A stretch of DNA of 64,000 nt, from contig JAEVLN010000015.1 in the NCBI GenBank assembly GCA_018350325.1, positions 496,001 through 560,000 on the forward strand. The letters are read 5' to 3'. The notes below the pieces were generated by a model that did not search any database, had not been told where the DNA came from, and worked only from the letters and a program-made list of their open reading frames with translations. Position 1 is the first letter of the stretch; each line of letters begins with the position of its first letter. The stretch is from Globodera rostochiensis (taxonomy: Eukaryota > Nematoda > Chromadorea > Rhabditida > Heteroderidae). This document shows positions 55,143-64,000 of the stretch, in pieces. Made by a program: the position numbers and the translations under genes.

Positions 55143-55348
55143 CTTTCGAATGCCATTTTGTTTGTTTGATTTGGTTGAGTATAAAAAAAGTTATAGACTT
55201 TCAATTGCTGTGACTGAAGTGCGGCACTGAACTGATCCGCCCGGGCGGATCAGTCCTTTGTGCAGTCGGGGAAAACTTAAAACATCTTTTTCATTTTAAC
55301 CTCATTTAATCGTTATAATTATTTTTGATTTTCAACATCATTCAATAA

Positions 55349-56722
55349 ATGTCGGACAATCCAAACGAAGCGCAGAAACAATTGAAAGCAATGTGAGTTG
55401 TTTTTAAATGGACGAACTCTTTCTGTGGTGGGTTGACCCGGTTATAGTTGCGTTTGTTCCTCTCCCAAATGAAAAATTAGGCCAAAATTATGCACTCATT
55501 TATTTGCTTTCTTATCCAGACAAAATCAAAAACCTAATCAAATTTGCAGTTCCATTTCCAACGACGTTTTGTTTGATGTGTTTAAATTCTGTGGCCCTCT
55601 TTTGCTCGGATTGAAAGTGGCACTGATCAGCCGACGATTTGACCTTTTGGTGGACGCGCATTTCAAATCGAATAAATGGTCGTTGGATTTTTTGGACATT
55701 CGTCGCGCAATTAAAGGGAATGGCGCTGAAATTGTCAAATTAATTGGCCTTTGTTTCGAGCTTCGGCTGTCAATTGCGCAACAAGCGCTGCCAGGCAACG
55801 TCGTCGAATTCAAAGGCCTTGCAATAAGGTCATTACTCAGCATTTAATTTTTGGGGGTTCATAAACTTTTAGTTACATGGACCGAAGTGTCGTCGAATTT
55901 CTCAAACTCATGCGTCCGCTTTTCAACTCCACAGAGACCATTCTTTACATTTTCACGCGCTATGACCAAACCCGCAGTTGGGAAATCATTTGGCACCGAA
56001 TTTGGCCTCTGATCAATGACACCATTTGCGGCTTTTATTTGTATTCCTCCGAACTCGAACGTTTGCGCCAATTCTCTCCGACCGTTCTCCGCAATTGCCC
56101 AAAACTCCGAGTGATCAGATCCCGTGGTCTTTTTCCCGAATTTCCGGCCAATGACAGTGCCGGCGCTTCTACTGACCAGGCAGTGGCCAAATGGCTGCAC
56201 ACGCCCCGCGCGGATGGACTCCCGAAAGTGCTGGGATGCCGATTTTATTTAGAAGGAATGGAAGGACTCAAAATGGTTAATCGTTCATATTGAATTTCTG
56301 CTTTAATTTTTCCATTGTAGGCATTTGCCAGTTCTGTCGATCGGGCCAATTTCATCATCTGTTTCCGTTTTTGGTCTTCTAATGTGCCATTCGAATTAAA
56401 GAACAATTTGACGGGGGAGCGATTGGAGTTGCGGCACTTTGACGAAGGCAACTGGTTGTTGGTTCGTTGTCCAATTGAGCGGGACGAAGACAAATGGGCA
56501 AAATGGGAAAACGAAGCGGCTGAGAATAGTTATTGTTTTAAATGGAATGGCATCAACATTTACCTCCGCGATAATGAAATCGGTGATTTTGGCAGCATAC
56601 AGGGACATCGGCGACGGGTAGGAATTTCAGTTCCAATCTTTTGGAATTTTAAAGAAAAAAAACTTGCGGCATTCACGCGACGCGTTGTCTTACAATATTT
56701 TCTAAATTTTCAGACTATTTGA
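55349..56722 (+). CDS. F-box family gene G, five exons, altered C-terminus
   Basis: Exons: 55349-55392 ([14 protein letters not shown]), 55550-55828 ([50 protein letters not shown]), 55873-56275 ([51 protein letters not shown]), 56321-56617 ([34 protein letters not shown]) and 56714-56722. All GT-AG. Exon 4 ends GSIQGHRRR in a different frame from the IGDG of siblings, because extra bases near 56580-56605 shift it, so exon 5 gives only two more residues before TGA. The basic tail is therefore nearly lost. Several normally constant residues also differ (PGNVVEF, PRADG). Possibly relaxed or diverging. Presumed ubiquitin-ligase adaptor. Confidence 0.78.
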
Positions 56723-57720
56723 CGGAAACGGAGGCCCAATGAGCCCAAATTGAGGACGAACGGAATTTGCGTAGAAGAATTAAACCAGAAGGCGGGCGCG
56801 TAACTAAAAGTTTCCGAAAAAGAACATTCTTTACCAAAAAGCCGGGTCTAATTTGTAAGGGACGAAAAAAGTTTGAAAAACCGGGACTACATTTCAGTCT
56901 TAGGACATTTCAGTACTGGACCCGATCCCGTCGGATTTGTGGGATTAATCCCGCAAAAAATCCCGCTTATCGCAAAAAATGCGGGATTGCGGAGCGGGAT
57001 CCCGCAAAATCCCGCGCCGCGCTCTAGTAGAAAGGTGCTGTGTAATCTTGACAGTGACTGAATTCCACAGCGGATTTCGACAGTCATTTCATTTGATGGG
57101 TTTGATTGGTAAAGAAAAAAGTTATGCTATTTCAAAGATGGTCACCTCAAAAAGAGAGGGTGGATGTCTTGCGCATTATTTTAATTGTGTATTTTTTGGG
57201 GTCTCGGTCTCGAGTCTCGGGGTCAAGTCTCGGTTAAAAATTTTGGTTGTAAATATGTCAACAATCAAAATTACGGATTTAAAGTGAAATTTGAGTCATT
57301 TTTGCCCAAAAAGTAAATCATAATGTAAGACTTACAAGAATAGTCGCTTATAAAATTTGTCTCGCCAAATTATCCCGATTGATCAATGATCATTCTTACT
57401 CGATGCGCCCTCATACGTGAAAAATAATTTATTCACGAACTCAAAAAGGATAAATGTACAAAAAAATGCACGAAATGTAGTGATAAAGAGAAAACAAAAC
57501 AATTCAATTGTTAACGGAAAAAGAAATGTAAAAAATAAATTAAACCGAAACATTTTAAAGTTTTTTACCCGGTCGGGACTCCAATTTTTGATGATTGTCC
57601 AAAAAAGCAAAAGAGAAATGGATTGATGGCAAAAGTTCCGAACAAATGCCGAATTAGGATGGTCTGCCCAACAATAAGAAAAACGATGGCAACAATAGTA
57701 GAGAGTGATGATATTTGCAT
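56723..57720. other. No gene; word element and dispersed repeat
   Basis: 56925-57028: GCGGGATCCCGC words ending GCGCTCTA, probably the right end of a TAGAG element. 57083-57195: copy of the repeat at 26660. 57383-57720 is downstream of the RING exon and shows only incoherent frames. Confidence 0.5.
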
Positions 57721-57761
57721 AAGAAATTGAACAAAATCCAACACTAATCGTCAAAAGATTT

Positions 57762-58905
57762 TCAAGATTGGTAAATTTGAATGATGTCATCAATATGTTG
57801 ACGACACAGTGGACAATTTTGATCTAACGCCATAATTTTAATCAAACATTGTTTACAATATACATGACCGCAAGGAATGAAGGCGTAACTTTCCTAAAAT
57901 TTTGATTTAAATAAAAAAAATTGTAAAAATTATGCCAATGTCGAAGTTGCGATGAATAGCCAAAAGTTGGCGGAATATTGCTCGTTCACCAAACTATCCA
58001 AAATATGCGTTGTTAACTGTTCAATTAGCTGATTTAAATCTTGGAATAGAATCTAAAAAAATGAATTTATTTTAAATTTGCTTCCAGACGCTCACCAAAC
58101 AACAAATAGATGCTGCGTTAATAAAGAATTTGGTGGCAAATTTAACGATTTTGAATCTGTTTGTCCACAACTTATTGCCCACCATCGAAACGAGAAGAGC
58201 GATTGCCAATGTCGAAGTTGCGATGAATAGCCAAAAGTTGGCGGAATATTGCTCGTTCACCAAACTATCCAAAATATGCGTTGTTAACTGTTCAATTAGC
58301 TGATTTAAATCTTGGAATAGAATCTAAAAAAATGAATTTATTTTAAATTTGCTTCCAGACGCTCACCAAACAACAAATAGATGCTGCGTTAATAAAGAAT
58401 TTGGTGGCAAATTTAACGATTTTGAATCTGTTTGTCCGCAACGTATTGCCCACCATCGAAACGAGAAGAGCGATTGCCAATGTCGAAGTTGCGAAGTAAA
58501 TTGCGAAGGATTGCCAAAAGGTGGCGGAATATTGCGTCTTCATTTTACTAAATCCAAAAAAACAAAATTTTTATTTATTTAAAAAAAATTTAAATAACAA
58601 ACATGATGACAACAACTAGCGTGATGATAATGAGATATTTGCATAATTTGCACATTGCCCATTTCAGCAACGACAGCAACAATGTGCAGCAACGGTTTGT
58701 CTGAAACATTGTCTTTAATTATCAGAAACTCAGTCAATGAAATGGCGGCAAATTTAACCACCTCAAAAATTACGAAGTAAACTGCGAAGTAAATTGCGAA
58801 TGTAATTGCGCATGAAATTGCGATGAATTGCCAAAGGGGGACGGAATTTTGCGTGTGCAGCGACTCCCAAATATTCATTTGCGGATTAAAATTTTGGAAT
58901 TTAAT
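57762..58905 (-). CDS. Tandem membrane-segment exons before a partial RING-finger exon
   Basis: Minus strand. RING-like exon 57762-57893: ESYAFIPCGHVYCKQCL, then NCPLCRQHIDDII and stop; this has the C-G-H, CxxC and CPLC part of a C3HC4 RING but not the first CxxC pair. Upstream are exon copies in tandem: 57930-58052 (truncated, or spliced at TTG|GTGAAC), 58096-58323 (ILFQDLNQLIEQLTTHILD, LAIALLVSMVGNKLW, FATKFFINAASICCL), 58367-58543 (starts MKTQYSATFWQSFAIYF, same second half) and a more distant one at 58579-58905 (MNIWESLHTQNSVPLWQF, ITFAIYFAVYFVIFEVV). Period about 271 bases; exon junctions are phase 0. Each exon carries one hydrophobic helix. If spliced together, the product would be a multi-pass membrane RING-type protein; lack of the first zinc ligands suggests it is broken or an exon is missing. 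Confidence 0.5.
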
Positions 58906-59072
58906 CTAAAAAAATGAATTTATTTTAAATTTGCTTCCAGACGCTCACACTCAAAAAATAATGAAACTTAAGCCAACAACTAATAAAAAAAAATCAACAA
59001 TAGATGCATTGACTTGAACGAATGGTATAAATTGTAAAAAGTTGGTGGACCATTGAATTCTTACAAATATTG

Positions 59073-59403
59073 GTACTTTCCTGTTATGAGGCCACACCCA
59101 AAAATTAAAAAAATTTTATGGGCGAAACGTCCGTTTTTTCACTACTGGGCGAAACGCGAAACGTCCGTCTTTCGTTACTGGGCGAAATGTCCGTTTTTTC
59201 ACTACTGGGCGAAATGTCCGATAGCCCTTTTTGTTTCGTGCTTTAGCCGATCGCCAAGTGCGCTCAATTGTCTGAGCATACAGCGAGTGGGGAAGCGGCG
59301 GCGTTGTTCGAATGGTAATTTATGCGGTGAGAATGTCAAATTTGCGCGCCCTTTTGTCGATTTTTTAAAATTTTTGGATGTGGCTTCATAACAGGAAAGT
59401 ACC
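59073..59403. mobile_element. Fold-back element with GGGCGAAACGTCCG array
   Basis: Ends GTACTTTCCTGTTATGAG and CATAACAGGAAAGTACC with flanks CAAATATT / CAAATTTT (7 of 8). The left half contains four copies of ACTACTGGGCGAAAYGTCCG-type text. 58946-59072 and 59404-60430 hold only repeat fragments (a TTCGAACCCC core piece at 59510-59580 and a hairpin repeat at 60087-60112). Confidence 0.7.
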
Positions 59404-60429
59404 CAAATTTTGTGCTTTTGACCTTTTTAAAAATGAATCTTATTTGTTAGCATTTATCTAAGAGGACGAAGACTGCGGATAATGAATAAAAAAAGGCATT
59501 TAGGGGTATTAGAGGTCGTAGAATCCAAATCTGACCTCCATTTAAACCAATTTTGGACACCGGACCCAAATTCGAACATTTGGTCCATTCAAGAAGCACA
59601 AAATTACAACAAGAAGAAAATTGTTAACGTTTATGCCGAAATGCGATTGTGGGTTGTGACAATATTCTGTCGTAAACATGCGCACGGCACGCACACATTT
59701 ATTGATCTTCTCGCTACAGTCATTCGCGAAGAAGATAGTGAATCACCATTCACTTCTCTAACTCCGCACATCGTACGGTGTGTCTGATTAACAAATAAGG
59801 CAAAAAAATTTTCCAAAAAAACAATTCTCTAGACTTGTTTTGGTGCTGAACACCGATTTTTCAAAAATTTTGTGCGGAAGTGTTGAAATCAGTTTCTGGG
59901 CAGGTTTAATTGCGGAAAATTTCGACAATTTTTCTTTCAAACCCGAAGCTTTTCGGCGCAGCCCTGTTCACTTAAGTGCCGAACACTTTCAGCAGTGCCG
60001 GGGCACTTTAGTGCCGAATTCGCAGATATCGGAATCCAGCATTTTACACTGATTCAATCAAAACCGAGACCAGGGCCGTAAGAGGTCCGGCGGCGGTGCC
60101 GATAGGCGCTGCCGGAAAAAATTTTGAATTTTTTGATGAAATTTGTTAAGAAAATTGGTCCAAAAACGAAAATTTTGCAAAACAAAAGGGTTCCCATATG
60201 GTTTTTTTTCTCAAAAAAATTTTCGCCAGCGGAGGGAGGTATGGAAATTGTGTGGAAAAAGTGAAGAATTTTCGTGATAGCTGAACATATCGCCAAACAG
60301 TTTGAAAATTAATGTCGCCATCTCTAATAATGTCGCCCTTTCTGAGGAGGTTGAAAATTAATGTCGCCGGTGGAATTAAAAGAGGTAATACGGTATCAAC
60401 TTTATTTCCTCCATCCAATTCCGTTCATT

Positions 60430-60486
60430 CTCCCTTTTTTCTCTTTTTGGGCTCACTCGGACATTTGTCACGTCGAGGAGTCTGAA
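60430..60486 (-). pseudogene. Orphan F-box family exon 5
   Basis: Minus strand, after TTTCAG: LLDVTNVRVSPKRE text as in F-box exon 5 (compare CCGAGTGAGCCCAAAA at 17535). No other exon of the gene is nearby. Confidence 0.55.
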
Positions 60487-60599
60487 ATAGAAAAATCGAA
60501 GAGAATGGAGAGAATACGAGAGAATTGGCGTGAGAGGTTTTTGAGACCTTAATGTTTCTAAGACTTACTCGGCGGCGCCAGCATCAATTAAGATTCTGG

Positions 60600-60980
60600 T
60601 AAATTTTGTCTGAGAACTTGAAAGTGAAATATGAGCCGTCCCACTCCCATTCCTAAAAATCTTCAAAAATTCCGGTTTTTCAAATTTTGGTAGCAAATCT
60701 CATAGCAAATTGAGGTAAAAATTCAAAATTTTCCCCGTTTCTCCACGGGAATCCAGCAATCAGATCCAGAATCCAAATCGGGGTTTTTCAAAATTTCGTT
60801 GGGATTTAAACTTATAAAAGAAATTTTAAGGTTTAAACAGTATAAAACAAATTTTGGAAAATTACTTATTACGGATTACTTACTTTTACTTAATTTTTGC
60901 CGTTACTTATTACTGATTACTTATTACTAATTTTTTTGACTTTTACTTATTACTAATTTTTTTGCACTGTTACTTATTAC
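60600..60980. other. No gene; TTACTTATTACT words
   Basis: From 60860 the text is rich in TACTTATTAC words that resume at 61577, so the following element sits inside a TTACTTATTACTGATTA-word element. Confidence 0.6.
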
Positions 60981-61576
60981 CAGGGCTGGCACTTTTAGGC
61001 AAATGCCTATTTTTTCTGCGAACTTGGCACAGTGAGTTAAGCACGAAAAACATGTTTTTAGCTTTATTTGGAGCTTCTAGAGTGGACTTTATAATGCCTA
61101 TTTATGCCTATTTTGAGTTTTTTGTGCCTAATGCCTATTTGTGCCTATTTCGACATTTTTGTGCCTATTTCATGCCTATTTTGACATTTTTGGCGATTTT
61201 TTTCAAGATTTTGAGATATTTTGCAAAAAATGCCAAAAATAAAGTCAAAAATAGCAAGCCCGAAAAAAAAATTTCAAAAGCACCATCACGTGTGGCAAAA
61301 TTTCGAGAGCGTTTTTTTCGGCATACAAAAACATTTTTGCAGACAATTGGATGCGCTTTACGCGGAAAATATTGAACAATTTTTGATTTGTAACTGCAAT
61401 AAGCAGAAATGATCGCTTATTTTTTGTTTGTTAAAACCTTCGGTAAAAAATTTTATTTGCCTATTTTTGTGCCTATTTGAGGATTTTTGTGCCTATTTCA
61501 TGCCTATTTTAGAACTTTTTTGTGCCTATTTAGGCGCCTATTTTGCAATTTTTAGTGCCTAAAAGTGCCAGCCCTG
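60981..61576. mobile_element. hAT-like element of TGCCTATTT words
   Basis: Perfect 8-bp duplication CTTATTAC (60973-60980, 61577-61584). Ends CAGGGCTGGCACTTTTAGGC and CCTAAAAGTGCCAGCCCTG. TGCCTATTT recurs more than ten times. Interior TTTGGAGCTTCTAGAG is shared with 20123-20669. Confidence 0.92.
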
Positions 61577-61895
61577 CTTATTACTGATTACTTATTACTA
61601 AATTTTTTTGGCGGTTACGAGCACCCCTGGTGACCACCCCTGATTAGAGCACAGATCGATACAAACATTTGCGTGCATTTTCGTGCGTGCATTTTCGCTT
61701 TTTTTGATCATATTTTTTTCAATTACAAAATGAAACCAAAGCAACATTTAATTTTTCGTGGAATTTTGACAATACAAAAATTCCGTATCACTCGACTCCG
61801 GTAAGTTTTTCGTTTGGCAGGCCAAAAAGGGACATTTATCCGTTTTTGTACAAAATAATTTATTTTAGAGCTCATTTTAAAACTCCAAATTCCAT

Positions 61896-63730
61896 TCAAT
61901 TCTTTCTTTTTGGGCTCCTCGGACCTTCGTTTGCGCCAAACAGTCTTAAAATAGAAATATAAAAAAGGAATCCGGGAAGTACCGGGGGAGTGTTATGGGG
62001 AGAAAATGCGGCAAATCCCTTTTACCCCTTACCCGTCGCCGATGGCACTGTCTTCGAACTTAATGTTGACGCTATTCCACTGACAACGCCAATCCAAATC
62101 AATTGCCTCTTTTTCCCACTCGGCCCATTTGTCTTCGTCGCGCTTAATTGGACAACGAGCCAACAGACAAAGCACCAACGGCCACTTGCATTTGTCGTCT
62201 AAACGTCGCAACTCCAATCGCTCCCCCGTCAAATTGTTTTCCAGCTCAAATGGCGCAATGACAACAAAAACCGAATGCCCAAGACAGATGATGAAATTGA
62301 CCGGAGCGGTCGAATTGATAAATTCCTAAAGAGGAATAAATAATTAAGCAGAGTCCAAATAAAATAAAACAAATTCAAAAACTCACCTGTTTCAGTGCCT
62401 CCATTTCTTCCGAATTGAATAAGCAATCCAACACCTTCGGAAGGCCATCCCTGCGGGGTGTGTGCAACCATTTTGCCAAAGCTTGGTCAGAAGAAGCGCC
62501 GGCATTGTCATCGACCGGAAATTCGGGGAAAAGACCAAAAGATCTGATCAATCGAAGTCTTGGGCAATCGCGGAGAACGGTCGGAGAGAATTGGCGCAAA
62601 CAGTCGAGTTGGGAAGAACGCAAAAAAATGCCGCAAATGTTGTCATTGATCAATGGCCAAATCCGGCGCCAAATAATTTCCCAACTCCGGGGTTGATCGT
62701 CGGATGTTCCGATAAAAAGATTGGTCCCTTTGGAGTCGGAAAGTGGGCGAATGCTTCTGAGAAATTTGATGACACTTCGGTCGATGTAACTAAAGCGGGC
62801 TTAAAGACTTATAAGTTATAACAGCGGTCAAGACTCATTTTAAGTGTTTAGAAATGACCTTATCCAAATGCGTTTAAATCCGATCACATTGTTTGGAAGC
62901 GAATTTTGTGGAATTGGCAGCCAACCGACTTTACGGTCACCGATTTTGATAATTTCAGCGCCATTTCCGTCCATTTCGCAGTAAATGAACAACTCGCCCA
63001 ACGACCATTCCTTCAATTTGAAATGGGCGTCCACCAAACGGTCAAATCGATCGCTGAGAAGCGCCACTTTCAGTCCGAGCTCAAAATGTCCACAAAATTT
63101 GAACACATCAAACAAAACGTCGTCGCAAACGAAACTGAAAAAACGATTAAATGGATGAAAAAAAAAGGTGATTAGTAAAGACCGGATTTTTAGGGACTAA
63201 AAACCGGCACTTTCTTTAGACTAGGAATTGATGATTTTCACGACGGGGGTTTGAAATCTTTATTAATTTTCCTCTTACAATTGTAAACATAATATTTTTT
63301 ACATGTTTTTGAAAAGTTTTATAAAAATATCAAAAATAAGAATTGCTTGGAAAATACGGATCTTTAGAGATGCATTTTGGTTCAAGAAAATGTCTTTTTT
63401 AGGGGTGCATTTTTCGTTTTTATTGCATTTCTTAAGACATTTTTGGAAAAATGCCTAAAATATTGCATTTTTTTCTTAAATTTAGGGAAAAAGTGCCACA
63501 ATAGGTTCTAAACGCGACACAAAATGTCCGCTAGTGGGGAAAATGACAAAATGTCAGGTAATGGGAAAAGGCGTAATGTCCGGCAGGCAAAAACCGGACA
63601 AAATTTCCCGTATTAACTAAACAGTCGCTGAACAGAATCATTACCAGTCAAAATTAGATTTTAAAAAATTTAAAATTAAAACTCACATTTCTTTCAATCG
63701 TTTCTCCACTTTTTCCGGATTGTCCGACAT
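61896..63730 (-). CDS. F-box family gene H, five exons, intact, recent duplicate of E
   Basis: Exons (plus coordinates): 63687-63730 ([14 protein letters not shown]), 62859-63134 ([50 protein letters not shown]), 62387-62789 ([49 protein letters not shown]), 62033-62325 ([35 protein letters not shown]) and 61896-61944. All GT-AG and in frame. 61820-63140 is a near copy of 41360-42700 (gene E). Intron 1 is 552 bases, far longer than in E, and holds ATGTCCG-word repeat text (63520-63600). Substitutions hit usually constant residues ([15 protein letters not shown]). Presumed ubiquitin-ligase adaptor. Confidence 0.86.
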
Positions 63731-64000
63731 TTGTTTTTGTTATAAATTCAAATGATTTTTATTTCCAATGAGCTAAACTGAATGATTCATTGTGTTGTCT
63801 AAAAATCAGGGTTTGGGGTGCAATATAAACAAAAATTAATCAGAAACAGAGAGCGGTTAAATTACCTATTATAGTATTTATTCTCTCAGCTTATTTGGCA
63901 AATAGGTATTTGGTGCCAAAAAAGGACTTTTTATTCGTTTTTAATTGATAATTTTCAATGATTTACCAAAAAAGTACAAAGGACCTACCTAATCAACATT
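63731..64000. other. 5' flank of gene H
   Basis: AT-rich; no promoter motif or gene seen before the window ends. Confidence 0.3.

Noticed and set aside
57383..57793. 136-codon minus-strand open frame rich in Phe and Cys
   Set aside because: It overlaps the RING exon in another frame and runs through AT-rich 3' flank; composition explains it.

Overview
This is a window of AT-rich eukaryotic, very probably nematode, DNA. Genes are small and split by short GT-AG introns. They include a serpentine Srg-type chemoreceptor, secreted multi-exon proteins and a tandemly amplified family of F-box-type proteins that start MSDNP and carry motifs such as [32 protein letters not shown] and [14 protein letters not shown]. 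From memory of plant-parasitic nematode gene sets, that F-box family together with BTB-BACK-MATH proteins, a diverged ubiquitin with a natural GG stop and occasional GC-AG introns points to a cyst nematode (Globodera or Heterodera). This is inference; no database was searched.

Layout. 0-1.5 kb: end of an F-box fragment, then two fold-back elements. 3.9-5.2 kb: F-box gene A (one frameshift). 5.6-6.3 kb: fold-back transposon. 6.7-7.9 kb: intact five-exon chemoreceptor. 8.1-11.1 kb: transposons. 11.6 kb: F-box pseudogene. 12.1-15.2 kb: nine- or ten-exon BTB-BACK-MATH gene. 16.4-17.6 kb: internally deleted F-box pseudogene. 18.1-23.2 kb: transposons. 24.3-25.5 kb: secreted two-module cysteine-rich protein with a 15-bp minisatellite and GPI-like tail. 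27.2-28.8 kb: intact F-box gene D. 29-33.6 kb: transposons, including a five-level nest. 34.7-37.3 kb: long unrecognised secreted gene J. 37.4-40.0 kb: truncated relative K, invaded by transposons. 41.5-42.9, 44.3-46.2 and 61.9-63.7 kb: F-box genes E, F and H (E and H are recent duplicates). 46.8-47.1 kb: diverged ubiquitin. 48.9-49.6 kb: 78-bp minisatellite. 49.8 kb: orphan signal-peptide exon. 51.5-52.2 kb: tandem exon array. 55.3-56.7 kb: F-box gene G. 57.7-58.9 kb: tandem membrane-segment exons before a partial RING exon.

The striking part is the non-coding DNA. By eye I resolved some 20 non-autonomous elements with 8-bp target-site duplications (hAT-like; ends CAGGG, TAGGG, TAGAG or GGTAATA) and four with 9-bp duplications and terminal repeat arrays (Mutator-like). 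No transposase gene was seen. Many elements are built from many copies of one short, often palindromic word. Elements that share a scaffold differ by replacement of that word at nearly all sites at once. This concerted word switching is the best candidate here for an undescribed system. Secondary observations are in-place tandem exon duplication at two loci and the repeated insertion of mobile elements into introns and 5' flanks of the F-box, BTB and secreted genes.
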